Below, one piece after another: positions 8,937 to 17,727 of a DNA stretch of 64,000 bases. The position numbers and the translations under genes are program-made. Location of the stretch: assembly GCF_000426865.1 (NCBI RefSeq), contig NZ_AUGE01000016.1, positions 1 through 64,000 of the forward strand, written 5' to 3'. This DNA comes from Citrifermentans bremense R1 (GTDB lineage: Bacteria > Desulfobacterota > Desulfuromonadia > Geobacterales > Geobacteraceae). The first letter of the stretch is position 1. Each line of letters begins with the position of its first letter. Below the pieces are notes generated by a model. The model did not search any database. It saw nothing but the letters and a program-made list of their open reading frames with translations, and was not told the DNA's origin.

Positions 8937-8983
8937 CGATGGACGGTTGGACCCTTTATGCAATACCGACCCCGGAGGTCATG

Positions 8984-9904
8984 ATGATCATCTCCACGAT
9001 AGCGGCCTTGTCTGACAACAGGGTGATAGGCGCAGACGGAGGGCTCCCTTGGGATATCCCCTCGGACCTCACTCGCTTTCGGTCCATCACCATGGGGCAT
9101 ACCGTCATCATGGGGAGAAAGACCTACGAGTCGATTGGGCACCCGCTTTTGGGGCGCCGCAACATCGTGCTCACCAGGACGGGGTCGCAGATAGAGGGGT
9201 GCGAGATAGCCCGCAACCTCCCGGCTGCGATCGCCGCGGCTGAAGGCGAGGAGGAGGTCTTCATCTGCGGCGGCGCTGAAGTCTTTCAGGAAGCGCTGCC
9301 ATTTTGCCAGCGGCTCTACCTCACCGTCGTCCACGGCAACTACCAGGGGGATGCAATATTCCCGGAGTTGCCCGATGGATTCATGGAGCTGCACCGGGAG
9401 GAATTCCCCGAAACCACCCCGCCTTCGAGCTTCGTGGTGCTGGAGAAGGTGGAGCGGGTCGAGACGGGGGCGGACGCCCAACAGTTGCGCCGCAAGGGAC
9501 GGGAGGCGCTGAACCGCCAGCTCTACTTCCTGGCCCGGCGCTGTTTCGAACAGGCGCAGGCACTGGAGGAAAACCCGGAGACTGCATCCGACCTCGCCTA
9601 CAGCATGATCAAAAGCGGCGCTACAGGGCGCGCGGCGCGGGACATGGCGGAAAGGGCGCTGCTGCAGCAGCCGAAAAATATCCGCATCCTCCTCAATGCA
9701 GGGAGGGTGCTCATCCTCTCCGGCGAGAAGAGCAAAGGACTCGACACGCTGCGCAGGGGTGTGCAGGCCGGAGGCGGCCCGGAGTTTGTTGCCGAGCTCG
9801 CGCGCTGCGGCACCAGAAAGCTGCAGCCCATCAAAAGCCTCCCGAGGAGCCACCCGCTGAACCGGTACCTGGGCCTGTTGCTGCACCGGATGAACCTCAA
9901 GTAG
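8984..9904 (+). CDS. dihydrofolate reductase fused to a TPR-like C-terminal region
   Basis: Residues 1-160 are a dihydrofolate reductase domain that reduces dihydrofolate with NADPH. It shows [20 protein letters not shown] at the start, then [10 protein letters not shown] and ICGGAEVF. The rest, about 145 residues, is a charged helical-repeat region: [20 protein letters not shown], then [10 protein letters not shown], then [20 protein letters not shown]. It resembles tetratricopeptide repeats and is absent from ordinary DHFRs of about 160-170 residues. The ATG at 8984 is spaced best from GGAGG at 8974; 8981 and 8939 are alternatives. It follows mutS2 closely and may be co-transcribed. Confidence 0.85.
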   Translation: MIISTIAALSDNRVIGADGGLPWDIPSDLTRFRSITMGHTVIMGRKTYESIGHPLLGRRNIVLTRTGSQIEGCEIARNLPAAIAAAEGEEEVFICGGAEVFQEALPFCQRLYLTVVHGNYQGDAIFPELPDGFMELHREEFPETTPPSSFVVLEKVERVETGADAQQLRRKGREALNRQLYFLARRCFEQAQALEENPETASDLAYSMIKSGATGRAARDMAERALLQQPKNIRILLNAGRVLILSGEKSKGLDTLRRGVQAGGGPEFVAELARCGTRKLQPIKSLPRSHPLNRYLGLLLHRMNLK

Positions 9905-9950
9905 GGGCTCTCCCCCGCCCTCCTCACCGCTTGACTTGATCCGGCGGCCG

Positions 9951-10604
9951 ATGTACCTTCGACCGATGCGAAAAACCGAGGCAGAGGCCATAGTGCTCCG
10001 CCTCACCGACTTCGGTGAGGCCGACCGGATCGTCACCTTCTTCACCCTGGAACAGGGGAAGCTGCAGGGGGTGGCGCGCGGGGCCAAGCGCAGCAAGAAG
10101 CGCTTCGCCGGAGCCTTGGAGCAGTTCGCGCACCTGAAGCTCCAGCTGCAGCAGGGAAACAGCCTCGCCACCCTCTCCTCAGCCGACATCGTCAGCATCT
10201 TCCCCGGTATCCGCGGGGACCTCGTCAAGATAGGATGCGCAGCCTACGCCTGCGAACTGGTGGAGCGGCTCACCCCCGACGAGGAACCGGCCCCCCGCCT
10301 GTTCCGCCTCTTGTACTGCTACCTGGAAAGGCTGAACGAGGCCCCCCCCTCCCCTTCGGACCGCCGTTTCTTCGCCGTCAATCTCCTCAAGATCCTGGGC
10401 TACCAGCCCGACCTGCAGGTGAGGGGAATCTCCGAACAGACCGCGCGCCTTCTGGCGCTCGCCATGCAGACCGGGCGCTTCGGCGCCATATCCTTCCCCG
10501 AGCCCGAGCTTCGGGAAGCGGACCTGCTTTTGAACCCCGCCATCGACCTGCACCTGGACCGGGAGCTCAGGTCCCTCGCCTTCCTCAAGGAGGTCGGCGG
10601 GTAG
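9951..10604 (+). CDS. recO: DNA repair protein RecO
   Basis: A 217-residue RecO, which loads RecA onto SSB-coated DNA with RecR. The N-terminal OB-fold signature [20 protein letters not shown] is clear, followed by [21 protein letters not shown]. The C-terminal helical domain is present, but the CxxC zinc-binding loop found in many RecO proteins is missing between ILGYQPDLQ and the final helices, which makes the protein short. The start is uncertain: ATG 9951 and ATG 9966 both have weak ribosome-binding sites. Confidence 0.85.
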   Translation: MYLRPMRKTEAEAIVLRLTDFGEADRIVTFFTLEQGKLQGVARGAKRSKKRFAGALEQFAHLKLQLQQGNSLATLSSADIVSIFPGIRGDLVKIGCAAYACELVERLTPDEEPAPRLFRLLYCYLERLNEAPPSPSDRRFFAVNLLKILGYQPDLQVRGISEQTARLLALAMQTGRFGAISFPEPELREADLLLNPAIDLHLDRELRSLAFLKEVGG

Positions 10605-10729
10605 TCACCCCCCTCCAAATTTGTTGACCGGCGCGCCGGATGCGGGTACTATCCGACGGCTGTACTGTGCCTCCCGACTGCCGTCGGCGCTGCGGTACAG
10701 GGAAGGGTTACTGTCAATTAGAGGTCTGC

Positions 10730-12079
10730 ATGAACGCAATGGACATGAGAAAGCTGCCACCGCAGAGCATAGAGGCGGAGATGTCCATCCTGGGCGGGAT
10801 CCTGGTGGATAACGAGGCGATCAACCGCGTCCTCGAAATCCTGGTGCCGGACGATATGTACCGGGAAAGCCACAGGAAGATCCTGCGCGCCATGATCGAT
10901 TTGAACGAGCGCGGGGAGCCTTGCGACCTAATCACCATGACCACCATCCTCAAGAAGAAAGGTGAGCTGGAAGAGGTCGGCGGCGGGGCCTACCTGGCGA
11001 CGCTGGTCGACTTCGTCCCCATGGCCGCGAACATCTCCTACTACTGCAAGATCGTGAAGGAGAAGTGGCTCACCAGGAAGCTCATCTCGGCGGCGACCGA
11101 CATCGTGAGCAAGGGGTTCGAGGACAAGATCGATACCGAGGAACTCCTCGACGCAGCCCAGAAGGTGATCTTCGAGATCTCGGAGAACAAGATCCGCCCC
11201 GCCTACTACCAGGTGAGCGACATCCTCAAGGACACCATCAAGAACATCGAGCTCCTCTACGAGAAAAAGGAGCTGGTGACCGGCGTCCCCACGGGCTACA
11301 CGGACCTGGACAAGCTGACGGCCGGTTTTCACGCAGGCGACCTGGTCATCATCGCCGGACGCCCGGCAATGGGAAAGACCACTTTTGCCTTGAATGTGGC
11401 CCAGTACGCGGCCATCGACGCCGACCAAGCCTACCCCGCCGCCGTCTTCTCCCTGGAGATGCCCAAGGAGCAGCTGGTGGAGAGGCTACTTTGCTCCGTG
11501 GCGAAGGTCGACCTGAGCCGCCTGCGAAGCGGTCACCTGGTTGAGAACGACTGGCCCAAGCTGATCAAGGCCGGCGGCAAACTGCACGACGCGAAGATCT
11601 TCATCGACGACACCCCGTCGATCACCATCATGGAGCTCCGCTCCAAGGCGAGGCGCCTGAAGGCGGAGCACAACATCGGGCTCATCGTCATCGACTACCT
11701 GCAGCTCATGCGCGGCGGCGCGAACCCCGAAAGCCGCCAGCAGGAGATCTCCGAGATCTCCCGGTCGCTCAAGGGTCTGGCCAAGGAGTTGAGCATACCG
11801 GTCATCGCCCTCTCGCAGCTCAACCGCGGATTGGAGCAGCGCTCCGACAAGCGCCCGATGATGAGCGACTTGAGGGAATCGGGAGCCATCGAGCAGGACG
11901 CCGACATCATCATGTTCGTCTACCGCGAAGAGGTATATGAGAAGGATAAAGAGGACCTCAAGGGTAAGGCGGAGGTCATCATCGGCAAGCACAGAAGCGG
12001 CCCGACCGGAACGGTTCATCTTGCCTTCCGCGGCGAGTTCACCCGCTTCGAGAACCTGAGCGGCCGGGACGAGTACTAA
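10730..12079 (+). CDS. dnaB: replicative DNA helicase DnaB
   Basis: A 449-residue hexameric fork helicase. The N-terminal domain begins PPQSIEAEMSILGGILVDNE. A linker helix is followed by the RecA-like motor, with Walker A GRPAMGKTTFALN near residue 208, VFSLEMPKEQL, Walker B IGLIVIDYLQLM near 313, and the C-terminal SDLRESGAIEQDADIIMF and GKHRSGPTGT segments. No intein or insertion is seen. The ATG at 10730 follows GAGG; upstream in-frame codons to 10640 look non-coding. It lies just downstream of recO. Confidence 0.95.
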   Translation: MNAMDMRKLPPQSIEAEMSILGGILVDNEAINRVLEILVPDDMYRESHRKILRAMIDLNERGEPCDLITMTTILKKKGELEEVGGGAYLATLVDFVPMAANISYYCKIVKEKWLTRKLISAATDIVSKGFEDKIDTEELLDAAQKVIFEISENKIRPAYYQVSDILKDTIKNIELLYEKKELVTGVPTGYTDLDKLTAGFHAGDLVIIAGRPAMGKTTFALNVAQYAAIDADQAYPAAVFSLEMPKEQLVERLLCSVAKVDLSRLRSGHLVENDWPKLIKAGGKLHDAKIFIDDTPSITIMELRSKARRLKAEHNIGLIVIDYLQLMRGGANPESRQQEISEISRSLKGLAKELSIPVIALSQLNRGLEQRSDKRPMMSDLRESGAIEQDADIIMFVYREEVYEKDKEDLKGKAEVIIGKHRSGPTGTVHLAFRGEFTRFENLSGRDEY

Positions 12080-12128
12080 AGACAGCGCAGCCTCTGCGAC
12101 CGTTACCCGGCGGATCGCGCGATAGTTT

Positions 12129-12176
12129 CATGGCGCTCCCCCCCCTTCCAGTGGAAGTGGGATGGAAGGCGCCATG
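12129..12176 (+). promoter_or_regulatory. leader inverted repeat before the FabMG-like gene
   Basis: CATGGCGC at 12129-12136 pairs with GCGCCATG at 12169-12176. An inner CTTCC/GGAAG hairpin lies between them. It sits 57 bases before the downstream ATG and could be an mRNA leader structure or a dnaB terminator lacking a U-tract. Confidence 0.4.
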
Positions 12177-12232
12177 CAAGTGCGGAGGGCGACTAAGCCT
12201 CCCGCGTATTTTCAACCAAGAAAGGAAACTAA

Positions 12233-13516
12233 ATGAGCAGGTACAATGCGATGCGGGAAATTCCCGCTACTGCCGGATTCAAGGAAGGGGACGTATTTTT
12301 TCTCTGCGGCGAGCTCTTCGGCCGCGGCTATGCCAACGGCATCGTCGACGAGGCAAGGGCCAAGGGGATGACCATCATCGGGGCCACCGTAGGCCGCCGC
12401 GACAACGACGGGACCCTGCGCCCGCTCAACGCCGAGGAACTGGCAGCGGCGGAAGAGAACCTGGGCGGCAAGATCATCAACATCCCGCTGGAAGCCGGCT
12501 TCGACATGGAGCCGGGTAGCGACGGGATCGCACCGGTGGACAGGTTCAAAGGCGCTAAACCTGACGAGTGGGCCTCGGTGAAACTGGACCAGGCCGAAGT
12601 CGAATTCTCCAAAAAGCGCGGCACCGAGCGTTTCTGCAAGAACCTCGCGGCTGTGGTGGCAGAAGTTGAGAAGATGCTCCCGGCCAAGGGAAGACTCCTC
12701 GTGGTGCACACCATGGCGGGGGGCATCCCCAGGGCGCGCGTCTTCATGCCGATCCTCAACAAGCTCTTCAAGGGGCAGGGAGACCGCTTCCTCTCCTCCG
12801 AAGCCTTCTGGAACTCCGACATGGGGCGCCTTTGCGACGCGAGCTTCAACGAAGTGACCGCCGACACCTTCCGCTACCTGATCGACGCCACCGCGGGCCT
12901 CAGGGAGAAGCTCGAAGTAACCTACGCGGCCTACGGCTACCACGGCACCGGCGTACTCATCGACGGCGTCGTCACCTGGCAGTCCTACACCCCCTACCTG
13001 CAGGGGTGGGCGAAGATCCGCCTGGAAGACATCGCCATCGAGGCATGGGAAAAAGGGATCAAGGCAACCGTCTACAACTGCCCGGAGATCCTCACCAACT
13101 CCAGCGCCCTCTTCCTCGGGGTCGAGAATTCCCTCTATCCGCTGATGGACGCGCTCAGGGCCGAAGGGGAGCAGAAGATCGTCAAGGAGTGCGCGGCGCT
13201 CTTGAAGGAAGGGGCCACCGTCGACACGCTGCTCGGCATCGCCAACACCTACCTCACCTCGGAACTCGTCACCAGCACCCGGGACTTCGACAGCTGGCCG
13301 CAGCACAACAAGCCGCAACAGCAGGAGTACATGCTGAACGTATCGGCGGAGCTGATCAGCCTGAACGCGGACCCCAAGGAGATCGTCTGCGCCGTCCTCT
13401 CCAAGGGCGTGTTCCAGGGGGTAGGAAAACTGATGTTCGACAGCTCCTGGGAGCCGAAGGCCCCGGTATTCTGGCTGAACCACGACGTGATCGCCAAGAC
13501 GCTGGTGAAGATGTAA
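12233..13516 (+). CDS. FabMG-like enoyl-ACP reductase family protein
   Basis: A 427-residue protein preceded by AAAGGAAAC. The N-terminal part has FLCGELFGRGYANGIVDEAR and GMTIIGATVGRR, which look like a dinucleotide-binding start. I recall this as the family annotated enoyl-ACP reductase FabMG, first described from a triclosan-resistance metagenome. The match is from memory of the family pattern and no catalytic residues can be verified. The middle has KRGTERFCKNL and VVHTMAGGIPRARVFMP, and the C terminus NHDVIAKTLVKM. If correct, it is a second enoyl reductase alongside FabI (22016-22786). A rotamase or other NAD-dependent oxidoreductase role cannot be excluded. Confidence 0.5.
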   Translation: MSRYNAMREIPATAGFKEGDVFFLCGELFGRGYANGIVDEARAKGMTIIGATVGRRDNDGTLRPLNAEELAAAEENLGGKIINIPLEAGFDMEPGSDGIAPVDRFKGAKPDEWASVKLDQAEVEFSKKRGTERFCKNLAAVVAEVEKMLPAKGRLLVVHTMAGGIPRARVFMPILNKLFKGQGDRFLSSEAFWNSDMGRLCDASFNEVTADTFRYLIDATAGLREKLEVTYAAYGYHGTGVLIDGVVTWQSYTPYLQGWAKIRLEDIAIEAWEKGIKATVYNCPEILTNSSALFLGVENSLYPLMDALRAEGEQKIVKECAALLKEGATVDTLLGIANTYLTSELVTSTRDFDSWPQHNKPQQQEYMLNVSAELISLNADPKEIVCAVLSKGVFQGVGKLMFDSSWEPKAPVFWLNHDVIAKTLVKM

Positions 13517-13525
13517 TAGGAAAGA

Positions 13526-13619
13526 GGTCCGGAACCGGACCAAGTTGGCTTAGGCAGGAGTTCCCCCTCCCCGCGCGGGAGGGGGTAGCTGTTCTCCCCT
13601 CGCCCTATGGGAGAGGGGA
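13526..13619. repeat. intergenic palindrome cluster (REP-like)
   Basis: Three adjacent hairpins occur here: GGTCCGG-AA-CCGGACC at 13526-13541, a C-rich/G-rich pair at 13563-13585 (CCCCCTCC against GGAGGGGG), and CTCCCCTC/GAGAGGGGA at about 13594-13619 running into GGATGGACGG. The last two recur at 21235-21304, and the C-rich/G-rich hairpin again at 37164-37186. Confidence 0.65.
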
Positions 13620-13723
13620 TGGACGGAGCGGTCGGTTACACGATTGTCAACTCGCCTTCTGGAGAGGGAGTGCTGAAGGTGGGGCAAATGAAGTTATGCA
13701 ATGAAGTGACAGGGGGAGCGTAA

Positions 13724-14437
13724 GTGGCAAGCAAGGTTCTGCTCGTTGACGACGTAAGCATGTTTATCGAACTCGAGAGGGACTACCTGCAGCTCTCCGC
13801 GGTGACCGTCTTGACCGCGCGCGACGGCGAGGAGGCACTCAGGGTCTGCAGACTGCAGCGGCCGGACCTGGTTTTCATGGACCTGCACATGCCGATCATG
13901 AACGGAGCCGACTGCTGCCGTGAGATCAAGCGCGATAACCGGCTGTCGACCGCAGTGATACTGATCACCACCGAAGGGAAAGAGGAGGACCGGCAACTCT
14001 GCCTGCAGGCCGGGTGCGACGGCTTCCTCACCAAGCCCCTGGACCGCCACGCCTTTCTCGAGGCAGCCCGCAAGCTCCTCCCCGCCATCGACCGGCGCGA
14101 CCGCAGGGTGAACAGCCGCTTGAACGTAAAGTTCCGAGCCTTCGGCCTCACCCTCTCAGGGTCCGCCTCCAACCTGAGCCAAAACGGCATGTACGTGGCC
14201 GCAGACGTGGAGCTGGAGGAAGATGCGACGGTAGAGGTCATCTTCGCTCTCCCCGAGCCCTTCGGCGCCATCATCCAGACCAGGGCGCGCGTAGCCTGGC
14301 TGAACAGCTCCAAGGGCAGGAAGAAGCCGGCGCTCCCCCCGGGGTTCGGCCTGGAATTCCTGTCCATCGCCGAAGGGGAAAGGGAGCAGATCGGCCGCTT
14401 CGTGGACAGCCTGGAGCGGACTAGCGCACGAGTTTAG
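13724..14437 (+). CDS. response regulator with receiver and PilZ domains
   Basis: A 237-residue two-domain protein. The receiver (about 1-120) has the acidic pair DD at 10-11, phospho-acceptor Asp in VFMDLHMP near residue 51, and lysine in FLTKPLD near 105. The PilZ domain (about 125-235) carries the c-di-GMP arginines in DRRVNSR and NLSQNGMYV in place of the usual D/N-x-S-x-x-G motif, plus GFGLEF. It therefore probably joins phosphorylation to second-messenger sensing, as in Geobacter motility or surface-attachment circuits. The start is GTG after AGGGGGAG. Its 3' end overlaps the convergent hydrolase gene by 17 bases. Confidence 0.85.
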   Translation: MASKVLLVDDVSMFIELERDYLQLSAVTVLTARDGEEALRVCRLQRPDLVFMDLHMPIMNGADCCREIKRDNRLSTAVILITTEGKEEDRQLCLQAGCDGFLTKPLDRHAFLEAARKLLPAIDRRDRRVNSRLNVKFRAFGLTLSGSASNLSQNGMYVAADVELEEDATVEVIFALPEPFGAIIQTRARVAWLNSSKGRKKPALPPGFGLEFLSIAEGEREQIGRFVDSLERTSARV

Positions 14438-14984
14438 AAAGCTTCTTGAACTCTTCGGTGCCGGCCAGGCGCAGCAGTTGGAAGAGCACCGACTCGGTCG
14501 AGGTCATGACCACCCCTGCCGCCGTCATGGTCTTGATGGCGATCTCCCAGTTCTGCTTGCGACGGCTCATTGCCGCATCGCACACCAGATGCACCACGTA
14601 ACCGCGTGACAGAAGCTCCAGCGCGGTCTGCAGCACGCATACGTGGGTCTCCATACCTACCAGGATCACCTGCCGCCTTCCGTTTTTCTCCAGCGCCTCC
14701 ATGAAACCTTCGCCGCCGCAGCAACTGAAGGTCATCTTCTCAAGGCTAGGCGCCTGAAGTTTCTCCTTCAGGACCGGAAGCGTCTCTCCGAGCCCCTTCA
14801 CGTACTGCTCGGTCGCCAGAGCCGGGATGCCGAGCTCCGCCGCCGCATCCAGAAGTATGGAGATGTTGCTAGTCAGCTTGGCCAGCACCTTCTCGTCCAT
14901 GGCCCGGCAGAGCTTCTCCTGCACGTCGACCACCACGAGCTGCGCGTTCTCTCTTTCCAGAAAAAATCTCTCCAACAGGGTCAT
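14421..14984 (-). CDS. isochorismatase-like cysteine hydrolase
   Basis: A 187-residue protein of the YcaC/isochorismatase-like fold. Catalytic Asp is in LVVVDVQEKL near residue 19, Lys in LEKMTFSC near 85, and the nucleophile Cys in VGMETHVCVLQTALEL near 120. The real substrate is unknown; nicotinamidase-type amide hydrolysis is the family chemistry. The ATG at 14984 is preferred because AAGGAG lies six bases upstream, unlike the ATG at 15002. It follows ntrC on the same strand after 33 bases and may be co-transcribed. Confidence 0.82.
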   Translation of the reverse strand: MTLLERFFLERENAQLVVVDVQEKLCRAMDEKVLAKLTSNISILLDAAAELGIPALATEQYVKGLGETLPVLKEKLQAPSLEKMTFSCCGGEGFMEALEKNGRRQVILVGMETHVCVLQTALELLSRGYVVHLVCDAAMSRRKQNWEIAIKTMTAAGVVMTSTESVLFQLLRLAGTEEFKKLSKLVR

Positions 14985-15017
14985 GGGTAACTCCTTCGTC
15001 ATGGGGTTGGGGTAGGT

Positions 15018-16454
15018 CTATTCCTTGCGCAGCTCTATGCCGAGCTCGGTGATCTTCTTTCTCAGGGTGTTGCGGTTGATGCCGAGGATGTCGGCGGCGC
15101 GGACCTGGTTGCCCCGGGTCTTCTCCAGGACGAAGCGGATCAGCGGCCGCTCCACCTGTTCGAGCACCATGGCGTGCACGTCGCCGCTCTCCATCTTCTC
15201 CATGTTGCTGAAACAGCCGCGCAGCTTCAGGTCTACGATCCCCTCCAGGGAAAGCTCCTCCCCTTTGCCCTCGCTCTGGCGGCTGCGCAGCCCCGGGAAG
15301 TCGGAGGCGACCAAGAGCGGGTCCGGCGAGAGGATGACGCCCCTCTTGATGGTGTTTTCCAACTCGCGGATGTTGCCGGGCCAGCTGTAGTTGGTCAGAA
15401 GCTTGATGGCGTCGGCGGAGCAGCGCTTTTGCGGCACTTCGAGCTCGGCGCAGATCTTGGTGAGGAAGTACTGCACCAGAAGCGGCACGTCCTCCTTCCT
15501 GTCTCTGAGCGGCACCAGATGGATCGGTATCACGTTCAACCGGTAGTAGAGGTCCTCGCGGAACTGCTTGTTGCGCACGCTCTCTTCGAGGTCCTGGTTG
15601 GTCGCGGCGACCACCCTGACGTCGACCGGGATGCTCTGGTTCCCGCCGGTCCTGGTGATCTCGCGCTCCTGCAGCACCCTCAGGATCTTGGCCTGCAGGT
15701 CAAGCGGCATGTCCCCGATCTCGTCCAGGAAGATGGTGCCGCCGTTTGCCTGCTCGAACTTGCCGAGCTTCCTCTCGGTGGCGCCGGTGAAGGCCCCTTT
15801 CTCGAAGCCGAAGAGCTCGCTCTCCAGAAGCTCCTTCGGGATGGCCGCGCAGTTGAGCGGTATGAAGGGCTTACCTAGACGCTTTGAGTTGTAGTGGATG
15901 GCGCGGGCGATGAGTTCCTTTCCCGTCCCCGATTCGCCCTGCACCAGCACCGTCACGTCGCTGGGGGCCACCTTGCCGATGGTCTTGTAGACCTCCCTCA
16001 TGGCCGGGGAGTTGCCGATGATGGTCTTCTCCAGCTGGTAGCGGTCCTTGAGCTCCTCCTTGAGGAGCGAGACCTGGCTGGTCATCTCGCGGGCCCGGCT
16101 CACCTTCTCGACCACCGCGTCGATCACCCCTAGGTCGAAGGGCTTGGTGAGGTAATCGTAGGCGCCGCGCTTCATCGCCTCGACCGCGTTTTTCATGCTC
16201 GCCTCGGCGGTCATGATCACGACGAAAAGGTCGCTGCGCTCCTCCTTCACCCGGTCGAGCAGTTCGAGCCCCGTCATCCCCGGCATCTTGATGTCCAAAA
16301 GCGCCAGGTCGTAGACGTTCTCCTTGATCAGCCTGAGAGCCTCGTTGCCGTCGCGGGCGAGTTCCACGTTGAAGCCTTTTTTCCTGAGCGCCTTGGAAAG
16401 GACCCAGCGCATGCTCTCTTCGTCGTCGGCAACCAGTATGTTGTTGATGGACAT
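15018..16454 (-). CDS. glnG: NtrC-family sigma-54 response regulator
   Basis: A 478-residue activator. The receiver has Asp in LALLDIKMPG near residue 54. The AAA+ domain has Walker A GESGTGKE near 173, the sigma-54 contact loop EKGAFTGAT near 222 and Walker B GGTIFLDEIGD near 241. The C-terminal Fis-type helix-turn-helix is RAADILGINRNTLRKKI. It is paired with the adjacent sensor kinase and shares the dus-ntrB-ntrC order known from alphaproteobacterial nitrogen regulation, so nitrogen control is the best guess. A long inverted repeat separates it from ntrB. Confidence 0.88.
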   Translation of the reverse strand: MSINNILVADDEESMRWVLSKALRKKGFNVELARDGNEALRLIKENVYDLALLDIKMPGMTGLELLDRVKEERSDLFVVIMTAEASMKNAVEAMKRGAYDYLTKPFDLGVIDAVVEKVSRAREMTSQVSLLKEELKDRYQLEKTIIGNSPAMREVYKTIGKVAPSDVTVLVQGESGTGKELIARAIHYNSKRLGKPFIPLNCAAIPKELLESELFGFEKGAFTGATERKLGKFEQANGGTIFLDEIGDMPLDLQAKILRVLQEREITRTGGNQSIPVDVRVVAATNQDLEESVRNKQFREDLYYRLNVIPIHLVPLRDRKEDVPLLVQYFLTKICAELEVPQKRCSADAIKLLTNYSWPGNIRELENTIKRGVILSPDPLLVASDFPGLRSRQSEGKGEELSLEGIVDLKLRGCFSNMEKMESGDVHAMVLEQVERPLIRFVLEKTRGNQVRAADILGINRNTLRKKITELGIELRKE

Positions 16455-16480
16455 AAAATCTCCTAAAACCTGTTAAAACC

Positions 16481-16630
16481 CCGTTCAAGGTTCAACGTTC
16501 AACGTTCGAGTTACCACACTCCATGGTGGCGTCGTCACCTTGACTTTGACCTGCAGCGAACGGCCAAGCCAAGACGCAGAAGCCAATGGCCAATGCCCTC
16601 AACGAACGTTGAACGTAGAACGTTGAACGG
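16481..16630. repeat. 150-bp element with 30-bp terminal inverted repeats between ntrB and ntrC
   Basis: The left arm 16481-16510 and the right arm 16601-16630 match as inverted repeats at 26 of 30 positions. Both arms are built of tandem GAACGTT units. The 90-base centre contains no ORF. It resembles a MITE-like or attenuating stem-loop. Confidence 0.75.
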
Positions 16631-16641
16631 CCTTTCAGTTT

Positions 16642-17727
16642 TTATTGCACCAGCGGCAGCATTACGGTGAAGACGGTGCCGCGCTTGGCGTCGGAATCGA
16701 CCTTGATCATGCCCCGATGCTCTGAGACGATCTTCTGGCAGATGGCCAGGCCCAACCCGGTCCCCTGGGACTTGGTGGTGAAAAACGGGGTGAACATGTT
16801 CTCCAGCACCTCGGCCTCGATACCCGGGCCGTTGTCGGCGATGTCGATGGCCACCATGCGCGCCCGCCGCTCCCCCTTCTGGGTCATGGCGTAGTCCGAC
16901 AGCACCCGGCTGGTGACCTTTACCACGCCGCCGGCCTCCACCGCCTCCAGCGCGTTCTTGATCAGGTTCAGGAAGAGCTGGGTTAAAAGCGCCTCGTCCC
17001 CCAGGATGGGAGGGATGCTCGGGTCGAAGTACTGCTGGAGGTAGACCTCTTTCCCCTCGCTGGCGTTTTTCTGCAATAAGACGATATCGGAAAGGACCCG
17101 GTGCAGGTTCACCTTGGAGAGCTTCAGGCGCCCAGGCGAAGCGAGCGCCAGGAGTTCCTCCACGATGACGTTGACCCGCTGTACCTCCTTCAGCATCACC
17201 CTGATGTACTCGCGCAGGTCCTCGTTGTCGGGAAATTCCAGTTCCAGTAGCTGCGCCGCCCCCTTGATCCCGCCCAGAGGGTTCTTGATCTCGTGCGCAA
17301 GCCCCGCTGCTAGCCCCCCCAGGGCCGAAAGGCGGTCCGCCTGGCGCACGGCCGACTCCAGCTCGCGTACGTTGGTCAGGTCCCGCAGGAGCAAAATGGT
17401 GCCGATGCGCTCCCCGCCTGCACTTAGAAGCGGCGAAGTGCTGGCGCCGACAGGGATCAGCTTCCCCCCCCGCTTGACCACGATGTTCTCATGGTCGGAG
17501 ACCGACATCCCGGTCTCCACGGTCTTGGCGACCATCTCGTTCAGAGGACCTTCCCCTTTGAAGATCTCGCTGAAGAGAACGCCCATGGCCTGGCGGCGCG
17601 AAACGCCGGCCAGCTCCTCGGCGGCGGGATTGACCAGCGTCACGGCCCCGGCGTTATCCAGGACGATCACGCCGTCACCCACGCTGTCGATCACGTTGGC
17701 GTAGTAACTCTCCAGTTTCTCAGGCAT
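16642..17727 (-). CDS. glnL: PAS-domain sensor histidine kinase, NtrB-like
   Basis: A 361-residue cytosolic kinase without membrane helices. It has one PAS domain at about residues 10-115 (IDSVGDGVIVLDNAGAVTLV), a phospho-accepting HEIKNPLGGIKGAAQ near 150, N-box LFLNLIKNALEA near 240, G1 DNGPGIE near 300 and G2 GTGLGLAIC near 325. This matches NtrB, which phosphorylates NtrC in response to PII. It overlaps the dusB stop by eight bases (ATGCCTGA), implying coupled translation. Confidence 0.88.
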   Translation of the reverse strand: MPEKLESYYANVIDSVGDGVIVLDNAGAVTLVNPAAEELAGVSRRQAMGVLFSEIFKGEGPLNEMVAKTVETGMSVSDHENIVVKRGGKLIPVGASTSPLLSAGGERIGTILLLRDLTNVRELESAVRQADRLSALGGLAAGLAHEIKNPLGGIKGAAQLLELEFPDNEDLREYIRVMLKEVQRVNVIVEELLALASPGRLKLSKVNLHRVLSDIVLLQKNASEGKEVYLQQYFDPSIPPILGDEALLTQLFLNLIKNALEAVEAGGVVKVTSRVLSDYAMTQKGERRARMVAIDIADNGPGIEAEVLENMFTPFFTTKSQGTGLGLAICQKIVSEHRGMIKVDSDAKRGTVFTVMLPLVQ

